Below the pieces are notes generated by a model. That model was not told where the DNA came from, did not search any database, and worked only from the letters and a program-made list of their open reading frames with translations. From Devosia sp. FJ2-5-3 (GTDB lineage Bacteria > Pseudomonadota > Alphaproteobacteria > Rhizobiales > Devosiaceae), in NCBI RefSeq assembly GCF_029201545.1, contig NZ_CP104007.1, positions 372,001-436,000 of the forward strand: a stretch of 64,000 bases of DNA, written 5' to 3'. Made by a program: the position numbers and the translations under genes. This document shows positions 1 through 9,315 of the stretch, in pieces. Numbering within the stretch: the first letter of the stretch is position 1; each line of letters opens with the position of its first letter.

Positions 1-109
1 ACGCATAGGCGGAGAACAGGGCAAAATTTGTGCCCTCGCCGTCCCAGTGTGCGCCCAGACGACGATGGTCCCCGGGGAGGACCGCGTGCCGCGATTTCTT
101 GGTGGACAT
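1..109 (-). CDS. glgX: glycogen debranching enzyme GlgX, N-terminal fragment
   Basis: Only the first 36 codons are in the window, read from the ATG at 109 and running off the left edge. The translation carries LGAHWDGEGTNFALFSAYA, the N-terminal carbohydrate-binding (CBM48-type) signature of GlgX/isoamylase-like GH13 enzymes, which remove alpha-1,6 branches from glycogen or maltodextrin. It lies downstream of treZ on the same strand, the usual company of trehalose and glycogen genes. The catalytic domain is not visible, so assignment rests on this signature and context. Confidence 0.8.
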   Translation of the reverse strand, partial: MSTKKSRHAVLPGDHRRLGAHWDGEGTNFALFSAYA

Positions 110-266
110 GAATGTGTCTCCGTTGCCCGCCGACAACGGACAGGGATCGGGCTTGGTTGCACGCCTCTGTGTCTGTCCGGACCGGGCTAATCCGCGTCAG
201 TAGCCAGCAGGGGGAGCGGTGCGTCAGAGGCGCCGATGGCGAAGGGGAGGCGCGCGCCGGTGCCGG

Positions 267-863
267 TCAGGAAAATTCCTTCCAGTTGTCGAGCAACTCG
301 CTTGTGGAGCAGGTGGTCAATTGCTGGCCGAAGCGGGAGTGGAAAAGGGTGAGGGCGGCGTCGTGGGTCTCGTCGGCCGAGCCGAAGACGGCGTCGCTGG
401 GCAGGATGATGCGGTAGCCCAGATCGATGGCGCCAATGATGGCCGCCATGACGCAGACATCGGTTTCCCCGCCCGAGATGATCAGCGTATCGACGCCACG
501 CTTCTGGAGGGCCGCGTGAAGCGGGGTGCCGAGCCAGGGCGAATAAACCGATTTGTCGAGCACATGGGCGGGCGGCAGATATCTTTTCAGGCTGGGGACG
601 AGATCGATCATTTCGGGGGAAAGCTTTTCCCCCGTCATCGATGGCCAGCGCCGATAATAATCCTGCCAGGCACCAATGGCTTCCTCGGGCCGGCGGGCGG
701 GAATGAAGCGGGTGAAAACAGTCCGCGCGGGGTCGCGCTCGACCAGCGCCTCGATGGCCGGAAGGGTACGGTCGAGCCAGGGCGCGTGCCATTCGGTGTC
801 GGTGGCGAACATGGTCTGGACGTCGATGCAAAGATGGACCCGGCGGGGAGCGGCCTCAGCCAT
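267..863 (-). CDS. isochorismatase-family cysteine hydrolase
   Basis: A 198-residue protein with the whole isochorismatase-like fold. Asp14 (in CIDVQ), Lys104 (in LDKSVYS) and Cys137 (in ETDVCVMAA) match the family's Asp-Lys-Cys triad. Members hydrolyse amides, nicotinamide-like compounds or isochorismate, and the substrate here cannot be read from sequence. I chose the ATG at 863, 8 nt beyond the treZ stop, over the upstream ATG at 893, which would overlap treZ. It lies between treZ and glgX on the same strand, so it is probably co-transcribed. No biochemical link to trehalose is known to me. Confidence 0.85.
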   Translation of the reverse strand: MAEAAPRRVHLCIDVQTMFATDTEWHAPWLDRTLPAIEALVERDPARTVFTRFIPARRPEEAIGAWQDYYRRWPSMTGEKLSPEMIDLVPSLKRYLPPAHVLDKSVYSPWLGTPLHAALQKRGVDTLIISGGETDVCVMAAIIGAIDLGYRIILPSDAVFGSADETHDAALTLFHSRFGQQLTTCSTSELLDNWKEFS

Positions 864-871
864 CTGGCCCC

Positions 872-2668
872 CTACCAGACAATGGCTGACCACGGGCCGA
901 GGCGGAGGGTATTCCCCTCGATCTCATAAGTGCCGGTGCTGACTTCGGGCCGATCGACCGTGCAGGCAAGGCTGATCGGCTGGTCCTGCGGATTGAGCGC
1001 CATGGCATAGGTTCCGGCCTCGAATTGCCAGGTGACGATAAAGCCATTGCCCTGGCGGGCAGTGCGCGCGTCGAGGCAGACACTGGCGGCAAGGGGCCAG
1101 ACTTTGTGCCGGCGGCAGGCGACGAGTTCGCGGAACCGCTCCAATGCGGCAACGGCCTCGGGCGCGGAAAAATCGTTCCAATTGATCTGCGCCATCTCGA
1201 ATGTCTGGACGGCGTTGGGATCGGGCAGGCCCTGGGGCGGGGTTTTTTCCTTGAACATGTCCTTCATCTGCCGGTTGCGCTGGTCGCGGACCGCCTGGGC
1301 GGCGGGTTCCGGCAGATCCACAAAGAAGGGAAACTGCGTGCGCAGGCTCGCTTCCTCGCCCATGAACAGCAGCGGGATCTGCGGGGCGAGCAGGGTCACG
1401 AAATAGAGGAAGTCGAGTTTTTCGGCCGAGATGCGTTCGGGCAGGCGCTTGTTATCGCCGCGATTGCCGATCTGGTCGTGGTTCTGGACATAGGTGATGA
1501 AGGCATCGGGCGGCAGCACGCTGGCCGGCTCGTGGCGCGTCGTGCCATCGGATTGCCCGTCCACTTCGCCATCATGGACGAAGCCATCGGCAAGAGCCTT
1601 TTCGAGATCGGCATAAGGGTCCTTTGCCGGATCGTCATAGCCATATTTCTGCTCGCCGGTGACCAGATGGTTGAGCACATGGTGGATGTCGTCATTCCAC
1701 TGGGCGGCATAGAGCGTCGGCTCGTCGTCCGGGGTGCGCGCCAGCCAGGTGGCGGTATTGTCCATGTTTTCGAGGATGAGCTTGGCGTGGTGCTTGGCCT
1801 GCCGGGCGTGGTGCGCCAGCTCGATGAGGAAGAGATCGCGGCACTCGGTGCCCATTTCGTGGACGCTGTCGAAGCGCAGGCCGTCGAAATCATACTCCTC
1901 GAGCCACATGCGGGCATTCTCGTAATAGAACTGGCGGACCATAGGGCGGGTGAAATCGACGGCGGGGCCCCAGGGGGTCTCGATCTCGTCGGTGAGGAAT
2001 TCGGGGGCGACCCTGGGCACGAAATTATCGTTTTCGCCGAAGTGGTTGTAGACCACGTCGAGCACCATGCAGAGCCCCAACGCATGGGCGCGATCGACGA
2101 GGGCGCGCAGGTCCTCGGGCGTGCCATAGGCGCTTTCGGGGGCAAAGATCAGCGTGCCGTCATAGCCCCAATTGCGTTTGCCGGGGAATTCGTTGAGCGG
2201 CATGATTTCAAGGCAGGTATAGCCGGCATCGCGAAAATGCTCGAGGCGCCGGGCGAGACCCTTGAAGGTGCCTTCCGGCGAGGCGGTCCCCACATGGATT
2301 TCGCAGATGATGGTTTCGTGCCAGGGGCGGAGCGGGGTTTTGCGCGGGGAGGGCGGCAGCGGAGCCCGGACCACGGACCAGCCGGTGGCGTCGCCATCCT
2401 GCTGGCGGGAAGCGATATCGGGGAAAGTGAGATCGCCGATCTGGAATTTGTAGCGCGTGCCCGGGCCGATGCCGGGGGCGGTGACCTGCCAGAAGCCGTC
2501 TCCGGCGCGGGACATGGGGATGGGCTCTTTGCCGCGAAGCACGAGATGTGCATCCTTTGCGCCGGGGGCCCAGAGGCGGAATGTGGTGCCATCGGCGCCA
2601 AGCAGCGGGCCGTGGCGCGTCAATTCCTCTGTCCGGGCCGGTGGCGCGGTGTCCAAGATCAGTTCCAT
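872..2668 (-). CDS. treZ: malto-oligosyltrehalose trehalohydrolase TreZ
   Basis: A 598-residue GH13 enzyme that hydrolyses the terminal maltosyl-trehalose bond made by TreY and releases trehalose in the cytoplasm. An N-terminal CBM48-like domain (LGADGTTFRLWAPGAK, about residues 23-38) precedes the (beta/alpha)8 barrel. The four GH13 regions are visible: DVVYNHFG, DGLRFDSVH with the nucleophile near Asp267, ILEN, and QNHDQIGN. Length fits TreZ. The ATG at 2668 has GGAGG a few bases upstream and is preferred over the ATG at 2704. It likely heads an operon with the hydrolase and glgX; treY would lie outside the window. Confidence 0.93.
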   Translation of the reverse strand: MELILDTAPPARTEELTRHGPLLGADGTTFRLWAPGAKDAHLVLRGKEPIPMSRAGDGFWQVTAPGIGPGTRYKFQIGDLTFPDIASRQQDGDATGWSVVRAPLPPSPRKTPLRPWHETIICEIHVGTASPEGTFKGLARRLEHFRDAGYTCLEIMPLNEFPGKRNWGYDGTLIFAPESAYGTPEDLRALVDRAHALGLCMVLDVVYNHFGENDNFVPRVAPEFLTDEIETPWGPAVDFTRPMVRQFYYENARMWLEEYDFDGLRFDSVHEMGTECRDLFLIELAHHARQAKHHAKLILENMDNTATWLARTPDDEPTLYAAQWNDDIHHVLNHLVTGEQKYGYDDPAKDPYADLEKALADGFVHDGEVDGQSDGTTRHEPASVLPPDAFITYVQNHDQIGNRGDNKRLPERISAEKLDFLYFVTLLAPQIPLLFMGEEASLRTQFPFFVDLPEPAAQAVRDQRNRQMKDMFKEKTPPQGLPDPNAVQTFEMAQINWNDFSAPEAVAALERFRELVACRRHKVWPLAASVCLDARTARQGNGFIVTWQFEAGTYAMALNPQDQPISLACTVDRPEVSTGTYEIEGNTLRLGPWSAIVW

Positions 2669-2765
2669 AGCATACCTCCAAGGCCCGCAACGGCAGCGGA
2701 CCATTTCGGTTCCGAACGGTTATGGGGCAGCAGGCCGGCTGCGGAAGCGACTTCCTATGATAGCA

Positions 2766-2783
2766 ATCACACCTTCGTGTGAT
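2766..2783. promoter_or_regulatory. short inverted repeat upstream of the export operon
   Basis: ATCACAC-CTTC-GTGTGAT is a perfect 7-bp inverted repeat with a 4-nt centre, in the 217-bp gap between the divergent treZ and HlyD-family genes. It could be an operator for the exporter operon or a hairpin. No adjacent regulator gene supports a choice. Confidence 0.3.
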
Positions 2784-2885
2784 AGAAATCAGGAGGCGCG
2801 CGACCGCGGGATTTTGCCGATGGCGAGAACCGTTTGAGCCCGGGCGGCGTATCAAGAGCAGCGTTACAAGTGAGATAGTCAGGCC

Positions 2886-3983
2886 ATGGCGGCACCTTCG
2901 AAAGCGGAATCCTCTCGCCCATCCTCCCGGCGCAAGCGGAAATGGGGCAAGTGGCTTGTGCTGGTCCTCGTGCTGGCGGCGGGTGCGGTCTATGGTTTCA
3001 TCGCGCGGCCGTGGGAGGAAAAGCCCCTCAGCGTGGCGGTGGAGCGGCTGGAAATGGGGCCGATGTCCCAGCTTCTGGCTGTCAATGGCCGGGTCGTGCC
3101 GCGCGAGGAGGTCAAGGTGCGCTCGGCGGTTTCGGCACCGGCGCTGCTGGTCAATGTCTCCGAGGGTGACGTGGTCAAGGCCGGCGAGGTGCTGGTGCAG
3201 CTCGATGTGGCGCGGCCCAAGGCGCTGCTCGACCAGGCGCGCGCGGCGCTCGAGGCCGGCATCGTGCGCCAGCAGCAGGCCCAGGCGACGGCCGATCGCG
3301 CCACGGCGCTGGGCGAAAATGCCTCGCGCTCGACCCGTGAGGATGCCGATCTGGCACTCACTGCGGCTGCGACCGAGGTCAGCCGGCTGCGCGCCGCGCT
3401 CGACGAGGCCGAAACCGCGCTCAAGCAATATTCGATTACCGCACCGCTCAGTGGCGTGGTGCTGTCGCGTTCGGTGGAGCGGGGGCAGCTGGTGGACCTG
3501 CAATCCGAACTCTTCACCATCGCCGATATCGAGACCCTGCTGGTCGATACGGAAGTGGACGAACTTTATTCGTCGCGCATCGAGGAGGGGCTCAAAGTGC
3601 TGCTGCAGCCGGTGGGCAATAGCGTCCCCAGCCATGGCAGCGTGGTGTTCGCGGCCCCGCGCGTCGACATTTCGACCGGGGGGCGCATGGTCAAGATCGC
3701 CTTTGACGATCCGACCAATTTGCCGGTGGGCCTGACGGTCAATGCCAATATCATCGTCGCCGAGGTGGAGGAGGCCCTGTCCATTCCGCGCGGGGCGATC
3801 ATCACCGAAGCGACCGAGAGCCATGTCTTCGTCGTCGAGGGCGATGTCGTGGTGGCGCGCAAAATCGAATTCTCCGACTGGCCGGCGGAGCGGGTGATGG
3901 TGACCGAGGGGCTGAGCGCAGGCGATCTCGTGGTGCTCGAGCCGGGCGCGGTGGCGGCGGGCCAAAAAGTGAAGGTCGAATAG
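2886..3983 (+). CDS. HlyD/MacA-family periplasmic adaptor subunit
   Basis: A 365-residue membrane-fusion protein. A basic N-terminus (RRKRKWGKW) and one transmembrane anchor (about residues 22-38) are followed by a biotinyl-lipoyl-like half (VNVSEGDVVKAGEVLVQLD), a helical hairpin around residues 115-180, the second lipoyl half (SITAPLSGVVLSRSVERGQLV) and beta-barrel/membrane-proximal domains. In MacAB-type pumps such proteins link an inner-membrane ABC unit to an outer-membrane channel. The gene ends 3 nt before the FtsX-like permease, so the three genes form an operon. No outer-membrane channel gene is adjacent. The substrate is unknown. Confidence 0.88.
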   Translation: MAAPSKAESSRPSSRRKRKWGKWLVLVLVLAAGAVYGFIARPWEEKPLSVAVERLEMGPMSQLLAVNGRVVPREEVKVRSAVSAPALLVNVSEGDVVKAGEVLVQLDVARPKALLDQARAALEAGIVRQQQAQATADRATALGENASRSTREDADLALTAAATEVSRLRAALDEAETALKQYSITAPLSGVVLSRSVERGQLVDLQSELFTIADIETLLVDTEVDELYSSRIEEGLKVLLQPVGNSVPSHGSVVFAAPRVDISTGGRMVKIAFDDPTNLPVGLTVNANIIVAEVEEALSIPRGAIITEATESHVFVVEGDVVVARKIEFSDWPAERVMVTEGLSAGDLVVLEPGAVAAGQKVKVE

Positions 3984-3986
3984 GCC

Positions 3987-5185
3987 ATGCTCTACGGGCT
4001 CAAGATCGCCATGCGCTATCTCACCGCCAACAAGGCCCAGACGGGCCTGCTCATCGCCGGCGTGGCGGTGGGCGTCTTCGTCTTCATCTTCATGAGCGCC
4101 CTGATCGGCGGGCTGGCGGTGTTTCTGGTGCAGCGCACGGTGGGCGACATTGCCCATGTGACCGTCGAAGCGCCGAGCCGCAGCGCCGGGCTGATCCTGC
4201 CCGAGGATCCGGGATATCTCGTGGTCGAACAGGCGTCCAACCAGCGCGAGCAATTGCGCACGGCCGGGGCCTTCCTGCCGCTGATCGAGCGCATGGATGG
4301 AGTAAAGGCCGTTTCGCCACAGATCGTGGGCAATGGTTTTCTGGTGCGCGGCCAGGTCACCGCGCCGGTGGGCGTGACCGGGGTCGAGCCGGACAAGGTT
4401 TCCGCTATCGCCAATCTCGAAAAGGGGCTGGTGGCGGGCAATACGCTCCTGGCCAATAACAGCGTCATCCTGGGCAAGGCGCTGGCCGACGATCTCGGTA
4501 TCGGCGTCGGCCAGGTCGTGCGGATGCAGTCGGACCGGGGCGAGGAACGCTCGCTGGTGATTTCGGGGATTTTCGAGCTGGGCGTCGATGCACTCGACCG
4601 GCGTGCGGCCTTTGTCAGTATCGCGGCGGCGCGAACCCTGTTCGAGATGCCGCAGGGGATTTCGCGGATCGAGGTCAAATTGACCGACCTCAATGCGGCG
4701 GTGGCCTATGCGCAGCGGATCGAGGCCGAAACCGGGCTCGACGCAACGCCCTGGACGGAAGGCAATGCGCAATTGCTCGACGGGCTGCGGGCGCAGGCCA
4801 GTTCGGGCGATCTCATCAAGGCCTTTGCGCTGATCACCATCGTCATCGGCGTGGCCAGCGCGCTCTTGCTCTCGACCTATCGGCGGCGGCCGGAGATCGG
4901 GATCATGCGGGCCTTCGGGGCCAGCCGGCGGTTCGTCATTTTCGTGTTCGTGACGCAGGGAGCGCTGATCGGCATTCTGGGCGGGCTGATCGGGGCGGGT
5001 CTCGGCTATGCAGCGCTGTCGCCGTTTCCGGTGCCCGAACTGGCCCCGCCCGGCGGATTGCCGGTCGATGTGCGGCAGGGGGCCTATGGGCTCGCCATTG
5101 CGCTTACCGCCATCGGGGCGATCCTTGCCTCCATCCTGCCGGCGCGGTCTGCAGCGCGGGTCGATCCGGTTTCGGTGATCGGCCA

Positions 5186-5189
<4 letters not shown>
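3987..5189 (+). CDS. ABC transporter permease, MacB/LolC (FtsX-like) type
   Basis: A 400-residue inner-membrane protein: one TM near residues 18-42, a long periplasmic MacB_PCD-like domain (about 45-265), then three TMs in the C-terminal FtsX domain (about 280-390). The conserved turn RRRPEIGIMRAFGASRRF lies between TM2 and TM3, as in MacB, LolC and FtsX. These proteins couple cytoplasmic ATP hydrolysis to periplasmic movement (mechanotransmission) rather than classical pore transport. The stop overlaps the ATPase start as ATGA. With the upstream adaptor this is more MacAB-like than LolCDE-like. Confidence 0.88.
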
Positions 5190-5860
<671 letters not shown>

Positions 5861-6086
5861 TTTTTAGGGAGACCCCCTCCCAGCCTCCCCCTGGTCGAGG
5901 GAGGGAGGCATGGTGGCTCCCGAATTTGGGCGGATAATTATTTGTCCGTGATCCCCAGGGAGGGGCTCCGCGCACCCCTCACCACGCCTTCTGTCCTGAG
6001 ACGCGATGGAGCGGAGGTCCTGCTCGGAAGCCGGTCAACAGGGGTTCCCGCTTTCGCGGGAATGACGCCGGGGAGAGGGGATAAAT
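5861..6086. repeat. intergenic palindromic repeats, two families
   Basis: This 226-bp stretch between convergent genes has no plausible gene. It holds a degenerate arm of the cccctcccagcctccccctg family from about 5871, seen whole at 15.4, 27.1, 27.4, 29.7 and 61.5 kb. It also holds a REP-like unit at 6043-6066 with core TTCCCGCTTTCGCGGGAA. The same unit occurs at 35112-35135, and both are preceded by AACAGGG and followed by GC. Confidence 0.7.
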
Positions 6087-6494
6087 CTAGAAATTGCCCC
6101 AGTGGCGGACGGCCCAGAAGCCGGCGGTGGCGGCGAGGGCGCTGAGGAAGGTGCCCCAGGCCAGGTCGACCATTGTGACGAGGACCGGCCAGTCGCGGAT
6201 GGTGGAGAGATTGGTGAAATCATAGGTGCCGTAGGCGACAAGGCCCAGAAGGGCGCCGAGGCCAAGTGCCATCGCCCAGGAATTGGCGTTGGCGGCAGGG
6301 AGGATGGCGAAGACGACGAGGCCGATGAGATAGACGAGGTAGAAGGTCGCGGCGACGAGGAGATTGGGGCTGTCGGCGAGCAGATCGCCGAGCTGGGGCT
6401 TGTAAAGGAAGCGCGTGGCCAGCGTCAGCCAGACGAAATCGACGGCAAAGAAGACGAGAGCGGAACTCAAATAGGCAATGGCAAAATTTGGCAT
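6087..6494 (-). CDS. DUF2177 family membrane protein
   Basis: A 135-residue protein with four predicted transmembrane helices (about residues 7-25, 45-66, 73-92 and 108-128). The first helix holds FFAVDFVWLT and the loop after helix 3 holds GTYDFTNLSTIRDW, both typical of DUF2177. Function is unknown. The ATG at 6494 follows AAGGGAGAG closely and is preferred over the upstream in-frame ATG at 6596, which would run into chrR. It ends a minus-strand run behind the sigma factor and chrR and could be in the same transcript. Confidence 0.82.
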   Translation of the reverse strand: MPNFAIAYLSSALVFFAVDFVWLTLATRFLYKPQLGDLLADSPNLLVAATFYLVYLIGLVVFAILPAANANSWAMALGLGALLGLVAYGTYDFTNLSTIRDWPVLVTMVDLAWGTFLSALAATAGFWAVRHWGNF

Positions 6495-6511
6495 TCCACT
6501 CTCCCTTGGGG

Positions 6512-7165
6512 TCAGATTTTCAAGATGGGCTGCAAGAGGCGCAGGAGCGGGCTCTTGAAGCGCAGCGGCGCGTCGGTGACGGCGAGGCAGATGCACTCGC
6601 CCTCTTCGCCGGCGCGAGGCTGGTGTTCGAGCCCGTCATAGCCTTCCTCGATCTCGCCGACGGCAAAGCGATCATCCTCGTCGACGAGGGTGCCGCGCAG
6701 GACAACGGTGAGCTCGAGGCCGCGATGGCCGTGCTCGGGCACGGGGGTGCCGGCCGGAATGCGGAGCAGCCGGACCGAGGTCTCGCTGTCGCCCGTGGGG
6801 ATGACGAATTGCTGGGCCATTGTGCCGAGCTTGCGCCAGGCGACAGTGTCGAGGCTGGGCCCGATATAGCGGCGGAGGGGCGCAGGGACGTCGCCGGCGA
6901 CCGGCGGACGCCGCACGCTCTCTCCCGTTTCGAGCGGATGTGCATCGATCGCCTTGAGCGCGGCGGAAAGCGCGCCGGCGCGCAGCGGGGCGATGTCGAT
7001 GGCTTCGAGCATGGCGCCACCAATGCTGGCGGCGGCACGGGCGCGCGTCTGGCATTCGGGGCAGGAATGAAGATGGGTGGCGACGGCAAGGCTCCAGCCT
7101 TCGGCAAGGCTTCCGGCCTCATAGCTCAAAAGAAGTTCGTCGCTGACGTGGTGACTGTGGGTCAT
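6512..7165 (-). CDS. chrR: ChrR-type zinc anti-sigma factor (ASD plus cupin)
   Basis: A 217-residue anti-sigma factor. The N-terminal anti-sigma domain keeps zinc ligands His6, His31, Cys35 and Cys38 (HLHSCPEC), the same numbering I recall for Rhodobacter sphaeroides ChrR. The C-terminal cupin domain has His145, His147, Glu151 and His181, followed by the Cys191-x-Cys193 pair. In Rhodobacter, ChrR holds RpoE inactive until singlet oxygen triggers release. The ATG overlaps the sigma gene's stop by 4 nt, giving coupled synthesis. All recognised metal ligands are intact, so the sensor is probably functional. Confidence 0.93.
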   Translation of the reverse strand: MTHSHHVSDELLLSYEAGSLAEGWSLAVATHLHSCPECQTRARAAASIGGAMLEAIDIAPLRAGALSAALKAIDAHPLETGESVRRPPVAGDVPAPLRRYIGPSLDTVAWRKLGTMAQQFVIPTGDSETSVRLLRIPAGTPVPEHGHRGLELTVVLRGTLVDEDDRFAVGEIEEGYDGLEHQPRAGEEGECICLAVTDAPLRFKSPLLRLLQPILKI

Positions 7166-7752
7166 AGCTGTGGCCCCAGTTTGGAGGAAAGATCGGAGCG
7201 CAATTTGCGGAAGACTTGCCGCAGGCGCGATTTGACCGTTCCGAGAGGAATCTTGAGTTCAGTGGCGATGGTGCTGTGCGACTTGTCTTCGTAATAGGCC
7301 AGGTTCAGCAATTGCCGTTCATTGTCCGACAATTTGGACATGGCCTCGACAACTTGAGCACTGGATTGCTTGGTTTCGAGCGCCTGGTCGGCGGTCGGCA
7401 CGGCGCTGATCTGAAGCGCCGGTTCGTCGGCGTCGAGCTCGGGATGGCTTTCGCGCCGAAAGGCGTCGATGCGCCTGTTGCGGGCGATGGTGAAGATCCA
7501 GGTCGAGGGGCTGGCCTTGGCCGGATCGTAAAGCGCAGCCTTGCGCCAGACGAGGACCATGGTCTCCTGCGTCAGTTCCTCGGCCATCAACTCGCCGCCG
7601 CCCAGGCGCATGAGATAGGATTTTACGCGCGGGGCGAAGTGATCGAAGAGAATTTCGAAGGCGGCGCGGTCGGCGCGTTCTGCTATGGCGCGGATATGGG
7701 CGACGAAAACATCCCGTTCACTTTCGCCATTGCTCCCTGGCATCACGCCCAC
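7162..7752 (-). CDS. rpoE: ECF RNA polymerase sigma factor, RpoE/ChrR (ECF11) type
   Basis: A protein of about 196 residues with sigma region 2 (FEILFDHFAPRVKSYLMRLG, then TQETMVLVWRKAALYDP and TWIFTIARNRRIDAFRR) and region 4 (LSDNERQLLNLAYYEDKSH, then LKIPLGTVKSRL). The reading frame stays open far upstream, so the start must be chosen. GTG at 7752 has GGGAG 7 nt upstream; ATG at 7743 is the alternative. Starting at ATG 7845 would leave almost no leader behind the candidate promoter at 7850-7879. Neighbouring chrR shows the mode of control. Targets probably include the next-door FAD oxidoreductase-DUF1365 pair and the SDR gene. Confidence 0.92.
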   Translation of the reverse strand: MGVMPGSNGESERDVFVAHIRAIAERADRAAFEILFDHFAPRVKSYLMRLGGGELMAEELTQETMVLVWRKAALYDPAKASPSTWIFTIARNRRIDAFRRESHPELDADEPALQISAVPTADQALETKQSSAQVVEAMSKLSDNERQLLNLAYYEDKSHSTIATELKIPLGTVKSRLRQVFRKLRSDLSSKLGPQL

Positions 7753-7849
7753 GACAGGTCTCCCAGCGCGGCGTTTCCGGCTTTTGCCGGTGCCTTCGCT
7801 CTTTGGGAGCGCCGGGCGCTCGATATGGACCACAGGTGACAACATGCCC

Positions 7850-7879
7850 TGATTACGCAAGGGCCGACGGGCCGGATCA
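7850..7879 (-). promoter_or_regulatory. candidate ECF (RpoE-type) promoter of the sigma-chrR operon
   Basis: Read on the minus strand, TGATCC (7879-7874) is followed after 18 nt by TAATCA (7855-7850). TGATC with a downstream TAA is the pattern known for Rhodobacter RpoE promoters. The position, about 100 nt before the chosen start codon, fits autoregulation. The same GATCC-N18-TA arrangement recurs before the SDR gene. Confidence 0.6.
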
Positions 7880-7905
7880 CCGGATACGAAAAAAACCTCG
7901 ACACA

Positions 7906-7935
7906 ACATCCACTCCGTACTCGACCCCGTATTAG
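7906..7935 (+). promoter_or_regulatory. candidate ECF promoter of the FAD oxidoreductase operon
   Basis: ACATCC (7906-7911), an 18-nt spacer, then TATTAG (7930-7935), 25 nt before the TTG start. It keeps ATCC, the spacer length and the TA of the other two candidates, but has ACATCC rather than T/CGATCC at -35. This is the weakest member of the set. Confidence 0.4.
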
Positions 7936-7959
7936 AGGAGGCAACAGGGAGCCTGCAAA

Positions 7960-9315
7960 TTGTTTCACCATCCGCACAGCCTTCACGACGCGACAGGCCG
8001 CAGGATCGCCGTCATCGGTGCGGGTATTGCCGGGCTCTCGGCCGCCTGGCTCCTCAGCCAGCGCTTTCCCGTGCGCCTTTATGAGAGCGAGGACAGGATC
8101 GGGGGCCACGCCAATAGTGTTTCGGTCGATACGCCCGCCGGCCCGGTCGGCGTGGATACCGGCTTCATCGTCTATAACGAGGCCAATTACCCCAATTTCG
8201 TGGCGCTGCTCGACCATCTGGGGGTCGACAATGTCGAGACCAACATGTCGTTTGCCGCGTCGATCGGGGACGGGCATTTCGAATATTCGAGCGATCTGGT
8301 CGGTATCGTTGGGCAGAAACGCAATATCGTCCGGCCGTTCTTCTGGCGCATGCTGGCCGATATAGCGCGCTTTTATACCCACGCGGCCTCGATGCTGGAC
8401 AGCCCGGACATTGCCGGAATGACGCTGGGCGAATTCCTCAAGCGCCATGCCTATTCCGATGCGCTGGTGGACCACCATATCCTGCCCATGTGCGCGGCCA
8501 TCTGGTCGAGTTCGACAGAGCAGATCCGCGCCTTCCCGATGCAGGCCTTCGTGCGCTTCTTTTCGAGCCACCAGCTGTTCGCGCTGGGCCGGCGGATCAA
8601 TTGGCGCACCGTCAAGGGCGGCAGCCAGAGCTATGTCAAGGCGCTGGAGCAGCGCTTCGGCGCGCAGGTGGAGCGGGGCAGGGGCGTGCAGCGCGTCATC
8701 CGCGAAAACGGGCTGGTGATCGTCGAGGACGAGACGGGCGAGCGCGACGTCTTTACCGATGTGGTGATGGCCACCCATGCCGATATTTCGCTCAAGCTCC
8801 TGGGGGACGCCGATCCGCTGGAGCAGGACCTGCTGGGCTCGTTCGGCTATACGGACAATGTCGCGGTGCTGCACGAGGACCCGAGCTTCATGCCCAAGCG
8901 TCGCCATGTCTGGGCGAGCTGGAACTATGTGGCCAATGGGGCGCCCGAAGCCGATAGCCAGCTCTGCGTCACCTATTGGATGAACCGGCTGCAGGGGCTC
9001 GACAAGCGGCAGAACGTGTTCGTGACGCTCAATCCGGGCCGCGAGCCGCGCGAGAGCGCCATGAAGCGGAAATTCCACTATACCCATCCGCTGTTCGACC
9101 AGGCGGCGCTGACGGCGCAGCGCCAGCTCTGGCAATTGCAGGGGCGGCGCAACAGCTGGTTCTGCGGGTCCTATTTCGGCTATGGGTTCCACGAGGATGC
9201 GCTGCAGTCCGGGCTCGCGGTGGCCGAGAATTTCGGCGTGCGGCGGCCCTGGGACGTGCCCAATGCGTCGGGGCGCATCAGCCTCGAGCCGGTGGCGGAA
9301 ATGGCGGCGGAATGA
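7960..9315 (+). CDS. NAD(P)/FAD-dependent oxidoreductase (flavin amine oxidase-like)
   Basis: A 451-residue flavoprotein. The N-terminal dinucleotide motif IAVIGAGIAGLSAAWLLSQ is followed by ESEDRIGGHANS, typical of the NAD_binding_8/amine oxidase fold. The C-terminal FAD contact is in NSWFCGSYFGYGFHEDALQSG. Homologues sit next to DUF1365 genes in alphaproteobacterial RpoE/ChrR regulons and are linked to unusual fatty-acid or photo-oxidative stress functions; the substrate is unknown to me. The start is TTG at 7960 with GGGAG 8 nt upstream. The stop overlaps the DUF1365 ATG. Confidence 0.88.
   Translation: MFHHPHSLHDATGRRIAVIGAGIAGLSAAWLLSQRFPVRLYESEDRIGGHANSVSVDTPAGPVGVDTGFIVYNEANYPNFVALLDHLGVDNVETNMSFAASIGDGHFEYSSDLVGIVGQKRNIVRPFFWRMLADIARFYTHAASMLDSPDIAGMTLGEFLKRHAYSDALVDHHILPMCAAIWSSSTEQIRAFPMQAFVRFFSSHQLFALGRRINWRTVKGGSQSYVKALEQRFGAQVERGRGVQRVIRENGLVIVEDETGERDVFTDVVMATHADISLKLLGDADPLEQDLLGSFGYTDNVAVLHEDPSFMPKRRHVWASWNYVANGAPEADSQLCVTYWMNRLQGLDKRQNVFVTLNPGREPRESAMKRKFHYTHPLFDQAALTAQRQLWQLQGRRNSWFCGSYFGYGFHEDALQSGLAVAENFGVRRPWDVPNASGRISLEPVAEMAAE

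Noticed and set aside
7753..9192. The sigma-factor frame extending 480 codons upstream
   Set aside because: The extension is antisense to the FAD oxidoreductase and has no sigma-like sequence. The promoter-like element at 7850-7879 would lie inside it.
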